From the NCBI RefSeq assembly GCF_002072175.1, contig NZ_MVIV01000001.1, forward strand, positions 328,862-392,861: a stretch of 64,000 nt of DNA. The letters are read 5' to 3'. The DNA comes from Actinomyces gaoshouyii (GTDB lineage Bacteria > Actinomycetota > Actinomycetes > Actinomycetales > Actinomycetaceae). Shown piece by piece: positions 49,537 to 58,256 of the stretch. Position 1 is the stretch's first letter. Each line of letters begins with the position of its first letter. Below the pieces are notes generated by a model. That model made no database searches and had not been told where the DNA came from. It saw only the letters and a list, made by a program, of their open reading frames with translations. The position numbers were made by a program, and so were the translations under genes.

Positions 49537-51615
49537 TCAGGGCTCCTCGGCCTCGAATGTGGGGGGAGGATTGACGTCCAGGAGTGGCTCCTCGGCCGAG
49601 TCCAGGGTCCACGGGTAGCGGTCCGTGCTCACCGGACCGCATGCGGTGATCCGGTAGATGGTCGCCCCGCCGCCGCTGGCGACCTCCTCGAAGCCCTGGG
49701 AAACATCGACGCCGTAGAGGCCGGGGGCCCGCTCGACCGGGTCGATGCCGAGGACACGGCCGGGGGCGTCGGCGTAGTAGTAGCCGATCCCATAGTGGCG
49801 CACGATCTCGCAGACGCGGGGGTCCGTGCGGATCCGCGCGAAGTGCTTCGCGAGGTAGAGCGCATCGGTGTCCAGGCCCCGGAAGGTCATATGGGGGAAT
49901 ACGGAGCGCTGCCCGCCCAGGGCCTGGACATACGCGGCGCCCGCCGCCGGATCGCCGAGCACCATGAGATCAGGATCGAGGCTCCCGGGCAGGGAGCGGA
50001 TCATCTCCGCCTCGTCGGCGCTCAGGACCTCGACGAGGGTCGGCGCGGCGGCGCTGTACGCCGAGCGGCTGGCGAGCAGGCGCGCGGGCATGGCGCCGAG
50101 TCCACCGATGACGAGCGCGCAGATGACAGCACTCGCCATCCGCCTTCCGCTGACGCGATGGCGAGCGGCGGCGAGCCTGTCCATCAGCGCGTCGAGGGCC
50201 GCCGCGCCGAGCAGCGCGATCGCGGGGATCACGAGGGGGATGATCCTGTACGGGTCGTTGTACCACAGACCGGTGAGGGCGGTGAGGGGCCGCAGGGGGA
50301 AGTAGGCGGCCGCCAGGACGAGCATCGGGGCCGCCCAGGCCAGGACGATCCATCGCCAGTCCCGTCGGCGCGCTGTCACGACGAGCCCGAGGAGGATGAG
50401 GAGCGACTGGATGGCGAGGGTGAGGAGGAAGGGGGTCCTCCCACCACCCATGGGCCACAGGGTGATCATCGCGGCGATCCTGAGCAGGAGCCCGGAGAAG
50501 CCCGCGTAGGAGGAGCGGCCCAGGCGCCCAAGCACCGCCGGATCGAGGACGAGCGCCGCCGCCGCGGCCAGGGCCCCGATGATGGCGCCTCCCACCAGGT
50601 ACCTCATCGCGCGCGGGCCGATCCGGCGTCGGATCCCCCGGCCGAGAGCGATGAGGACGCGGCCCAGCAGGGGCAGGCCGGTCAGGCAGAAGGCGAACAG
50701 CGTCGAGGGGTAGGCGGCGATGGCGCCCAGGAGCGCGACGGCGAAGATCGCCAGAGTGATGACCACGCGGCGCCGTCCCACCTCCTCCTGGTGCTCGAGG
50801 AGCCGGACCACCCGGAGCAGCATCGCGAGGATCGCCGGGAGCACGGCGTAGCCCAGGGCGTTGGGCCACAGCTGCCGGAACGCGATCATGTAGACGGGGT
50901 AAGCGGGAAGAAGGGTCGCCACCAGCGGCGCCATCACCGGTGCCCACCGCGAGGCGGGGAAGGCCTCGCGGGCCAGGACGGCGATGCCCAGCGTCCAGAC
51001 GAGGGGCACGAGGACGACGAGCGTGTTGGTGGTGCCCACGATGTCCCCGCGCCCGACCCCGGCGACGACGGCGTGCCAGACGAGCGGGTAGTAGGCGGGG
51101 ATCGCCCGCAGGCTGAAGGACCAGGAGGCGCCGGCCAGGAGCGAGGCGTTGCCCGTCTGCTCGATGGTCCAGGCCAGGTTGTAGTGGAAGACGGAGTCGA
51201 TCTGCTGAACGGGCAGGGCGGGGTCCCACTGCAGGGCGATGGGCGCGGCGATGATGAGGGCCGCGCCCAGGGCGGCCGCCAGGACCGCGCGGCCGGACGA
51301 CAGGCGGGGCGGGGCCAGCCCATAGGGCGATCGGGAGGGCAGCGGGCCCAGGGCCTTGCGGGTCAGCAGCACGACCAGGCCCACGATGGCGAGCGCGCCG
51401 ATCCCCAGGGCCCAGCCGTGGTAGCGGATGGAGAAGTGCCTGCAGACGATGCCGGTGAGCGTCACGACGCTGAGGCTGAGCGGCGGCGCGGCGCCCAGAG
51501 CGAACAGGCGCCGGTAGCCGGCGCCGCGCAGGATCGCCATGCCCGGGGCGAAGAGGATGAGGAGCAGCAGCGCCGCCCTCCCGGTGTACGGCAGCCATGC
51601 GAGGATCGCGCTCAT
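49537..51615 (-). CDS. DUF6541 family membrane protein, copy 3
   Basis: A 692-residue paralogue of the copies at 41119 and 43275, with the same plan: about thirteen membrane segments, QQIDSVFHYNLAWTIEQTGNA and AYYPLVWHAVVAGVG loops, and a C-terminal extracytoplasmic domain with VCEIVRHYGIGYYYADAP and ATIYRITACGPVS, extended by about 30 residues. ATG 51615 overlaps the upstream GT stop by 4 nt. Three such proteins in 11 kb, each next to different GTs, suggest separate side-chain transfers. Confidence 0.82.
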   Translation of the reverse strand: MSAILAWLPYTGRAALLLLILFAPGMAILRGAGYRRLFALGAAPPLSLSVVTLTGIVCRHFSIRYHGWALGIGALAIVGLVVLLTRKALGPLPSRSPYGLAPPRLSSGRAVLAAALGAALIIAAPIALQWDPALPVQQIDSVFHYNLAWTIEQTGNASLLAGASWSFSLRAIPAYYPLVWHAVVAGVGRGDIVGTTNTLVVLVPLVWTLGIAVLAREAFPASRWAPVMAPLVATLLPAYPVYMIAFRQLWPNALGYAVLPAILAMLLRVVRLLEHQEEVGRRRVVITLAIFAVALLGAIAAYPSTLFAFCLTGLPLLGRVLIALGRGIRRRIGPRAMRYLVGGAIIGALAAAAALVLDPAVLGRLGRSSYAGFSGLLLRIAAMITLWPMGGGRTPFLLTLAIQSLLILLGLVVTARRRDWRWIVLAWAAPMLVLAAAYFPLRPLTALTGLWYNDPYRIIPLVIPAIALLGAAALDALMDRLAAARHRVSGRRMASAVICALVIGGLGAMPARLLASRSAYSAAAPTLVEVLSADEAEMIRSLPGSLDPDLMVLGDPAAGAAYVQALGGQRSVFPHMTFRGLDTDALYLAKHFARIRTDPRVCEIVRHYGIGYYYADAPGRVLGIDPVERAPGLYGVDVSQGFEEVASGGGATIYRITACGPVSTDRYPWTLDSAEEPLLDVNPPPTFEAEEP

Positions 51616-52715
51616 CGGCTCTCCCCGGTGAGGGCCTCGGCGACGGCGCGGGCGCGCTCGGCCCAGGTGTTCTGGGAGGCCGCGCGCCTGGCGGCCTCGG
51701 CCCGCTCGGCGATCTCCTCGGGATGGTCGCGCAGGCGGGCGAGGAGGTCCCCGATGGCGCGCGGGTCGTCGTCGACCACCCATCCGGCGCCGTTGGCCCC
51801 GATGATGCGCCCGGCCTCGGTGCCCCGGGTGACCATGACCGGGCGCCCGTAGGAGAGGTACTCGAAGAGCTTGACCGGCACCGCGATATCCCAGTACTCG
51901 GCGGGGGTGACGAGCAGGACGGCGGCGCGGGCGGAGGCGTAGAGCGGCGCGAGCTCACCCGCCGAGAGGTGATGGGCGGTGATGGCCGGGGAGCGCAGGC
52001 GCGCGTCGCCCGCCAGGGCCCGCTCCCACTGCTGGGGCCGGGTGACGAGGTCGAGTCGGACCGACGGCGTCGCGCTCAGGGCGGTGAGGAAGGAGTCGAG
52101 GTCGTAGTGCCCCCCGAGCCCGCCGACGTAGATGAGCCGCAGCTCCTCACCGACCGGCGGCAGGGGTAGGAGGCGTCCGGGGTCCCCGGCCGGGGGCAGG
52201 GCGGAGAAGGAGTCGTTGGCGCCGAGGCCCACCAGGGCGGACATGGGCTCGGAGGGGAGGAAGAAGTGGACCCCGTTGCGCCTGTAGCCGGCCAGGTCGA
52301 CGCGCTGGAGGGCGTCGGAGCAGCGCCGGTAGGCCCCGCGCCCCCTCAGGGCCGGCACTCGCCAGTAGGCGTCCCTGTAGAAGACGCCCACGGGGATGCG
52401 GTGCCGACGGGCGAGCCGCATGATCGAGTAGTCGAGCAGGGGCGCCACACCCGTGCGGATGCTCGTGGCCAGCAGATTCGGCTGAGTGGAGTTCTCGCTG
52501 TAGAGGAAGTCGGGGCGCTCACCCCCGGCCAGGGAGCGCCGCAGGGAGCGCAGCGCGGCACGGCGCTGGGTCACCGTCCCGGAGACGTCGATGACCTCGT
52601 AGCCGATCTCCTCGAAGGCCCGGCGCATCCGCAGCGGGCGCAGCCGGGAGGCGGCGATCGGGTTGGGCTCCATCGGGTAGGGGGCGTGGAAGATCATCCG
52701 CGGGCGCTCGCTCAT
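51612..52715 (-). CDS. GT-B fold glycosyltransferase
   Basis: A 367-residue protein beginning RPRMIFHAPYPMEPNPIAASRLRP, with YSENSTQPNLLA in the N-terminal domain and a C-terminal domain carrying LRLIYVGGLGGHYDLDSFLTAL, APLYASARAAVLLVTPAEYWDIAVPVKLFEYLSYGRPVM, typical of family-4-like GT-B enzymes. Its start overlaps the next upstream GT stop by 4 nt and its stop overlaps DUF6541 copy 3. Donor and acceptor are unknown. Confidence 0.83.
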   Translation of the reverse strand: MSERPRMIFHAPYPMEPNPIAASRLRPLRMRRAFEEIGYEVIDVSGTVTQRRAALRSLRRSLAGGERPDFLYSENSTQPNLLATSIRTGVAPLLDYSIMRLARRHRIPVGVFYRDAYWRVPALRGRGAYRRCSDALQRVDLAGYRRNGVHFFLPSEPMSALVGLGANDSFSALPPAGDPGRLLPLPPVGEELRLIYVGGLGGHYDLDSFLTALSATPSVRLDLVTRPQQWERALAGDARLRSPAITAHHLSAGELAPLYASARAAVLLVTPAEYWDIAVPVKLFEYLSYGRPVMVTRGTEAGRIIGANGAGWVVDDDPRAIGDLLARLRDHPEEIAERAEAARRAASQNTWAERARAVAEALTGESR

Positions 52716-53992
52716 GCCCCGCCTCCCTGGAGCCCGTCCGCCAGGGAGCGCAGGCGCTCAGCCATGCTGGCGTACTGGACGGGCGCGTTGAAGCCCTCCT
52801 GCCACGTCCGCCGGGCACCGGCGACCAGAGCGGTGTACTCAGCGGCGTCGGCATCGGCGACGCCGAGGATCGCCGAGGCGATCTCCTCCCCCGTGGCGCC
52901 GGCGCTCACGAGGCGCCCATTGACGCCGTCGCGCACGATCTCCGCCGTGCCGCCCACATCCGTGGCCACGACGGGCAGCCCGGCGGCCATCGCCTCCATG
53001 ATCGAGACCGGCACCCCCTCCCCGCTGGATGTGTTGACGAGAACCGTGTAGCCCTCACCGGCGAGCATCTCGCGGGCCCGTTCGTTGGGGACGTAGCCGG
53101 GCAGGTCGATGCGGGCCCCGGGGGCGCGCTCGGCGGCGTATGCCCGCAGGGCGTCGCGGCGGGCAGCATCGCTCTCCCCCAGGTGCGTCCAGCGCACGGG
53201 GCGACCGGAGCGGGCGATGGCGCCGACGGCGTCGGCGAGGCGGTCGACGCGCTTGTAGGGGGCCAGATGGGACAGGCTGACGATGTGGAGCGGGTCCTGC
53301 CGCCCGCCATTGCCCTCGATGGGCGGCACCCCGAGGTGGTGGATCTCGATGCGGGCGGCGTCCCCTCGCGCGTAGGGCGCGAGGAAGGACTCGGCGTAGC
53401 GCGAGATCGGGTAGATCTCATCGAGCCCGCCCACGAGCCGACGTCGCCCGGGCACGTGCCGCTGGGGGGCGTCGGCCTCGTCGACGTCGTAGGCGTGGGC
53501 GCGGCTGACCGCTGCGACCGGGGCGTCGTGGCGGGCCCGCAGCATCTGCGCGACGCCTCCGGCGTGGTGGAGCCAGTAGCCGTAGGCGATGAATGGGCGG
53601 CCGGCCAGCTCCTCGCGGTAGGCGCGCGTGCGCACCAGGGCGTCGAAGCGGTCCAGGACGTCGACGGCGAAGTGGAGCTCGCGGATGGCGCGGGTGGCGC
53701 TGCGCCGGGAGCCGCCCCATTCCACCCTGCCCGGGCCGAGGGCCAGGCGGGCGGCGTGGCGGGGGGCGCGGCGCTTCCAGGCGCCCGAGGATGGCAGGGG
53801 AAGGAGGATGGCGGTCGCGCCCGGGGGCAGGCGGCGGGTTTTGACCGCGCCGATCGTGGCGCGCATGGGGACGATCCATATCCGCTCGAATTGCCCGGCG
53901 AGATAGCGGATCTCCTGCTCGAAGAATTCCTCACCGGTATCGAATGGGTACTGATCGGTGAGGACGACGAGAGGAACCTGGGATTGGCTCAC
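52712..53992 (-). CDS. Family-4 glycosyltransferase
   Basis: A 426-residue GT-B enzyme. N-terminal PLVVLTDQYPFDTGEEFFEQEI, AAVSRAHAYDVDEAD, then LHIVSLSHLAPYKRVDRL, and VLVNTSSGEGVPVSIMEAMAAGLPVVATDVGGTAEIV contain the donor-binding EX7E element. GTG 53992 is chosen because AAGGAG lies 7 nt upstream; the frame stays open to 54061 but that extension lacks family similarity. It heads an operon GT-GT-DUF6541. A flippase gene ends 94 bp upstream on the same strand. Confidence 0.87.
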   Translation of the reverse strand: MSQSQVPLVVLTDQYPFDTGEEFFEQEIRYLAGQFERIWIVPMRATIGAVKTRRLPPGATAILLPLPSSGAWKRRAPRHAARLALGPGRVEWGGSRRSATRAIRELHFAVDVLDRFDALVRTRAYREELAGRPFIAYGYWLHHAGGVAQMLRARHDAPVAAVSRAHAYDVDEADAPQRHVPGRRRLVGGLDEIYPISRYAESFLAPYARGDAARIEIHHLGVPPIEGNGGRQDPLHIVSLSHLAPYKRVDRLADAVGAIARSGRPVRWTHLGESDAARRDALRAYAAERAPGARIDLPGYVPNERAREMLAGEGYTVLVNTSSGEGVPVSIMEAMAAGLPVVATDVGGTAEIVRDGVNGRLVSAGATGEEIASAILGVADADAAEYTALVAGARRTWQEGFNAPVQYASMAERLRSLADGLQGGGA

Positions 53993-54085
53993 AACGCGAC
54001 TCCTTGGGAGGGAACAGGACGGCAGGGCCGTCGGTGCATTCTCGCATGCGACGGCTCTCAATGTTCGCCGATACCGGCGGGACCG

Positions 54086-55402
54086 CTATTCGGGGGTGGA
54101 TCCTCGCTCGATGGCCACGGGAGTCAGGCCGCGGTCGAAGCGGCGCGCGACGGCCAGCGCCATGGTGATCATGCCCACCAGGAGGAGGGCCATGAGCGCC
54201 CCGAGGATGGTCAATGTCGTCATGAACGGCCACGGGCTCAGCCATAGCCAGGCCAGGGGCGCAACGCAGTAGACGATGGCGAAGGCGAGCAGCCGGGACT
54301 GGGTCTGCGTGACGACGAAGATGTTGGAGACCGGCGAGGTCAGAACGGTCATGAGGAGCCACGGCGTCAGCGCCCGCGCGCAATGGCCTGCGTCCACCCA
54401 GGTGGGGCCGAAGACCAGCGGGAAGAGCCAGGGCGCGAGGATGTACAGGAAGGCGAAGGGGACGGCCGCCGCCAGCAGCGCTCTTAACAGCACGTAGCGG
54501 ATGAGCGGAGACATCTCGCCGGGCTCGACATCGGAGAGCTTCTTGAGGAAAACCTGGGAAACCGAACCCGCGATCAGCGCCACGGGGACCTGGAGGATGT
54601 TCCAGGCGAGCTGGAACTGGCCCAATGCCGCCACGGAGACCGCTCCGATGAGCAGGTTGATGCCGTTGTTGCGCAGGGAGTCCACCACGGCGTTGGGACC
54701 ATTGAGCAGCGGCATGCGCCGGTAGCGCGAGGCCATCTCGCCCAGGCTCGGCGCGCCCGCGCCGATGGGCTCGCGCAACTCGGGCGCGCGCCGCCGCAGG
54801 CCGACATAGGTGAGGAGTTGGCCGACGATCGTGCCCAGCAGGAGGGCGGAGATGCCTCCGTGCAGGGCGAGGCCGAACACGAGTTGCAACCCGGCCACGG
54901 CCGTGGACTGGAGCACTCGGTTGCGGGCGATGGCGCCGAACCGCCCCTGGCGGGTGAGCCAGTACTGGAGGTTGGTGACCTGGGCGACGAGGAACACGGT
55001 GACGCCCGATCCCATGAGCCACCACATGAGGGGCCCGGAGTGGTGGTAATGATCGCGCAGGACTCTCGCCAGGGCGATGCAGGTCAAGGAGGTCAGCAGG
55101 GAGGTCAGGACGATGCACCGGGTGGCGAGCCCGGTGAGGACCCGTGCGGCGCGCTCGGAGGCGGGCAGGACGATGGCGAGGTCGAATCGCAGCGCGGCGA
55201 AGGTGATGACGAAACCCGTGACCGACCCGTACATGCCCAGCAGGCCCTTGTCGACGTCGGAGTAGACGCGCGCGATGAATATCTGGAGGATGAGGGTGAT
55301 GCCCTGGGCGGCGGCGGTGCCCGTCATGAGGGTGAGGATCGCGCCGAGGACCGGGCTGCGCGCGACCAGGGCCTCCCATCGCCTCGCCACCGCCGCTCTC
55401 AT
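54086..55402 (-). CDS. Polysaccharide flippase (Wzx/PST-like)
   Basis: A 438-residue protein with about twelve membrane segments. GAILTLMTGTAAAQGITLILQIFIARVYS at the start, RYRRMPLLNGPNAVVDSLRNNGINLLIG in the middle and the C-terminal hydrophobic pairs fit O-antigen/teichuronic flippases. It is the second flippase of the window, unrelated in detail to that at 20134. ATG 55402 has no ribosome site and could be leaderless. The genes downstream on the same strand are GTs and DUF6541, and the divergent neighbour is an amidotransferase. Confidence 0.84.
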   Translation of the reverse strand: MRAAVARRWEALVARSPVLGAILTLMTGTAAAQGITLILQIFIARVYSDVDKGLLGMYGSVTGFVITFAALRFDLAIVLPASERAARVLTGLATRCIVLTSLLTSLTCIALARVLRDHYHHSGPLMWWLMGSGVTVFLVAQVTNLQYWLTRQGRFGAIARNRVLQSTAVAGLQLVFGLALHGGISALLLGTIVGQLLTYVGLRRRAPELREPIGAGAPSLGEMASRYRRMPLLNGPNAVVDSLRNNGINLLIGAVSVAALGQFQLAWNILQVPVALIAGSVSQVFLKKLSDVEPGEMSPLIRYVLLRALLAAAVPFAFLYILAPWLFPLVFGPTWVDAGHCARALTPWLLMTVLTSPVSNIFVVTQTQSRLLAFAIVYCVAPLAWLWLSPWPFMTTLTILGALMALLLVGMITMALAVARRFDRGLTPVAIERGSTPE

Positions 55403-55481
55403 GATGAGTATTGAATCACGGCGCGTCTTGCGATGAATCGCCGATTGGAACGGCCTGATGGCGGCCCCGCCGGGGCGCGCG

Positions 55482-55487
55482 GATAAT
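55482..55487 (+). promoter_or_regulatory. Candidate -10 (GATAAT), leaderless spacing
   Basis: GATAAT ends 6 nt before GTG 55494. Another in-frame GTG (55488) directly abuts the hexamer and would not be transcribed, so the site decides the start. Confidence 0.5.
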
Positions 55488-55493
55488 GTGCGC

Positions 55494-57107
55494 GTGAGCG
55501 GCACTGACAGCACCGGCGCAGGCAGCACGGCGCCCGAGATCCTCCTCGCGTCCCCCGGCTGGGCATCCCAGGGCGGCACCCACCTGTGGCGCCCGCTTCG
55601 GGGGCAGGGGCCGATCCCGTCGGACCTGCCCGCCACCGCCCCGGCCTCCCGCGCCGGGCAGTGGACCCTCATCGAGCGCGACGGCGAGGACCTGCGCCTG
55701 ACCACGGATCGCCCCCGTTCCCACCACCTGCTCTTCACCCGCCTGGATGGGCGCTGGATCGTCAGCGATGACCCGCGCTTCCTGCACGAGCGCCTGCCCG
55801 CGGGGACCTGGCACCGCGATCGGGGCGCCGCAGAGGCCTTCCTCCACCTGGGATTCACCCCTGGGACGAGCACCCTCATCAGCGGCGTCCATGCCACGCC
55901 GGCGGCCTCCACCACCCTCCTGCGCGCCGATGGCGCCTGGAAGTCCCGCACGTGGGAGGAGTACCGCTTCGCCCCGTCGCCGATCTCGGACGGCGAGGAG
56001 TACGCCGAGGCCTTCACCGGGGCCATGGACGCCGCCGTGTCGAGGCTCCTCGACGCCGTCGGGGAGCGCCAGCTCGTAGTGCCGCTGTCCGGGGGGCTGG
56101 ACTCGCGCCTGCTGGCGGCCTGGCTCACGCGCCTGGGGGCCGGCAGGATCGCCACCTTCACCTACGGCAAGGCGGATGCCCGGGAGACGGCCATATCCCG
56201 GCAGGTCGCCGGGGCCCTGGGGCTGCCCTGGTTCAGCGTTGGGCTCGACCCCGCCGAGATCGCCGGCGCGTGGGCGGGCCGGGACGGGGCGCGGTTCCGG
56301 GCGAGCACCTGGGGGGCGACGTCCCTGCCCCATCCCCAGGACTGGTACGCGCTGGAGCGGATGCGCCGCGAGGGGCTCGTGGACGGCGACGCCGTCTTCC
56401 TCCCGGGTCACACCATCGTCGGGAACATGCATGACGAGAGCCTGCTCAGCGCCTCCCCCACGCGGGCGCGGGTGCTCTCGGTGATCGCCTCGCACCACGC
56501 CATCCTCCAGGGCCGCCCGCGCGTCCACCGCCGCCTGGAGGAATTGCGCGCCGCCGTGCTCGGCGCCGCCCGCGAGCTGGGGGTGGGCGCCGAACTCGCT
56601 CCCCGGGACGCCCAGCGGCTCATCGAGTGGTTCAACCTGCGCGAGCGGCAGGCCAAGTACATCAACAACTCGATGAAGGGCTACGAGGCATTCGGCTACG
56701 ACTGGGCGCTGCCCATGCTCGACCGCGAGCTCTGGGATGTCTGGCTGCGCGGTTCGGAGGGGCTCACCGCCACCCGCCAGTGGTACGCCGGGTTCACGAC
56801 GAGGGTCTACGCCGAGGCCACGGGGCGGGAGACCGCCCTCTTCGCCCCTGCGCCCGCACGACTGCCGGCGCTCCCCAAGCGCGCGATCCTGGCGGGCCTG
56901 CGGGCCACCCGGGGGGATCGGGCGCTCTCGCGCTACCGCTCGGTGCGGACCATGCTCGACCATCCCATGGCCTTCGAGGCGTTCAGCGAGCCGATCCCCC
57001 GCCTTGAGCAGGTGTCGCGCATGGTCCTGGGAGCCTCCACCCTCGGGCTGTGGACCCGCCTGTTCCTCGACGGGCGCTGGGGCCCGGGCCTCGTTCCCGC
57101 GGATTGA
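55494..57107 (+). CDS. Asparagine-synthase-like amidotransferase lacking the N-terminal cysteine
   Basis: A 537-residue protein. Residues about 190-480 form the ATP-pyrophosphatase synthetase domain with PLSGGLDSR (197-205), RIATFTYGKADARETAI and the RQAKYINNSMKGYEAFGYDWALPMLDRELWD region. The N-terminal 160 residues resemble a degraded class-II glutaminase domain (LLFTRLDGRWIVSDDPRFL) but there is no Cys2 nucleophile. Such proteins occur in polysaccharide loci, where they may amidate uronic acids (compare WbpS); the uronic acid enzymes nearby make this attractive. An external ammonia source or another partner would be needed. Confidence 0.85.
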   Translation: MSGTDSTGAGSTAPEILLASPGWASQGGTHLWRPLRGQGPIPSDLPATAPASRAGQWTLIERDGEDLRLTTDRPRSHHLLFTRLDGRWIVSDDPRFLHERLPAGTWHRDRGAAEAFLHLGFTPGTSTLISGVHATPAASTTLLRADGAWKSRTWEEYRFAPSPISDGEEYAEAFTGAMDAAVSRLLDAVGERQLVVPLSGGLDSRLLAAWLTRLGAGRIATFTYGKADARETAISRQVAGALGLPWFSVGLDPAEIAGAWAGRDGARFRASTWGATSLPHPQDWYALERMRREGLVDGDAVFLPGHTIVGNMHDESLLSASPTRARVLSVIASHHAILQGRPRVHRRLEELRAAVLGAARELGVGAELAPRDAQRLIEWFNLRERQAKYINNSMKGYEAFGYDWALPMLDRELWDVWLRGSEGLTATRQWYAGFTTRVYAEATGRETALFAPAPARLPALPKRAILAGLRATRGDRALSRYRSVRTMLDHPMAFEAFSEPIPRLEQVSRMVLGASTLGLWTRLFLDGRWGPGLVPAD

Positions 57108-57188
57108 TCCCAAGGACGCTCCCCCGGTGCCCTCCGCCGGGCTCCCGCCCGCCCGGTGGGTCCACAGGGCCCGGCCGACGCGGCGGGC

Positions 57189-58208
57189 TCAGGCGGAGTC
57201 GACCCCGAGGCGGCCGAGGCGCTCGGCGAGGCGGGCCACGGCGCGCCGGGGCGAGTGGTTGGCGTCGACCCAGACGCGCCCGCCGATGATCCTCTCGCCG
57301 TCCAGGGCCCGGCCGACGCCGTCGACGATCGCGTCCACGAAGTCGGCCCGCGCCACGGGGCCGCCGAGGACCGGCACGTCCCGGGTGGTCTCGTGGGAGC
57401 CGTCGTACCAACGCTCGTCGAGGGCCATGATGGTGGTGACACCGGCCCCGATGGCCTCGATCTCTGAGACACCCATGCAGCCCGTCATCTGCCCGACGGC
57501 GGCCGAGGCCCCCGCCAACCAGCGGATGTAGTCCGCATGGGGCATCGGCGGGCGCAGGGTGACGCCGTGCTCCCGGGAGATCCGGTGGGCGCTGCGCCCC
57601 CAGTCCAGGCCCTCCAGGGCTATCCGATCCCCGTAGGCCCGGCGCAGGGCGGCGACGGCTCTCTCCTGCGCTTCCCCTCCCTTGGCGGCGTCCCATCGGG
57701 AGGGGAAGACCACGGTGAAGGGACGCGATCCGTCGGGGCCGGCGTCGGAGGGGGCGCTGGGCAGCTCGGCGGGGTCGACGACAACCGGTTGGAGGGTGGC
57801 GCCGGGGCTCAGGTCGAGGGTGTGCTCGGCCAGATCAGGGGTGGTGTAGTAGACGTCGAGGGCCTCCCTCACGGAGCGCTCGACCAGTGCGGCAGAGGCC
57901 TGCTCGTAGCGCCGGACGCGGATATCCGTGCCGTGCAGGTGCAGGACGTAGGGGCGTCGGGTCCAGCGGGTGTGCGCGGGCACGGTGCCGCCATGGACGT
58001 CGAGCAGGTCGGCGCGCCGGGCCCGGCGGGCCAGGCCGGCGGCCCAGAGCCCGCCCCGCAGGGCGCGGCGGGCGGCGCGGGTGGCCGGGTGCCAGGCGGG
58101 ATCCGCCCGGGCGGTGTCGTACAGTTCCCAGTCCAGGCCCTCGCTCCGGGCCTGGCGCACGAGCGCGGAGCCGATGCGGGCGACCTCGTTGACGTGGAGA
58201 ACCTTCAC
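57189..58208 (-). CDS. GT-B fold glycosyltransferase
   Basis: A 339-residue protein beginning KVLHVNEVARIGSALVRQA, with VLHLHGTDIRVRRYEQASAALVERSV and YYTTPDLAEHTLDLSPGATLQPVVVDPA in the first half, and FTVVFPSRWDAAKGGEAQERAV, GQMTGCMGVSEIEAIGAGVTTIMALDE in the donor domain. The pattern is that of family-4-like GTs. It is convergent with the amidotransferase gene (81-bp gap) and separated by 48 bp from the next GT upstream. Specificity unknown. Confidence 0.82.
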   Translation of the reverse strand: MKVLHVNEVARIGSALVRQARSEGLDWELYDTARADPAWHPATRAARRALRGGLWAAGLARRARRADLLDVHGGTVPAHTRWTRRPYVLHLHGTDIRVRRYEQASAALVERSVREALDVYYTTPDLAEHTLDLSPGATLQPVVVDPAELPSAPSDAGPDGSRPFTVVFPSRWDAAKGGEAQERAVAALRRAYGDRIALEGLDWGRSAHRISREHGVTLRPPMPHADYIRWLAGASAAVGQMTGCMGVSEIEAIGAGVTTIMALDERWYDGSHETTRDVPVLGGPVARADFVDAIVDGVGRALDGERIIGGRVWVDANHSPRRAVARLAERLGRLGVDSA

Positions 58209-58256
58209 GGTGGGAAGTATCCCATGGCGCCTGAGACTACCCGGGTGGGTGGCCGG

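Noticed and set aside
49219-51852. 877-codon plus-strand frame opposite DUF6541 copy 3
   Set aside because: Shadow of a membrane protein gene; the predicted protein is charged, repetitive and unlike any family.
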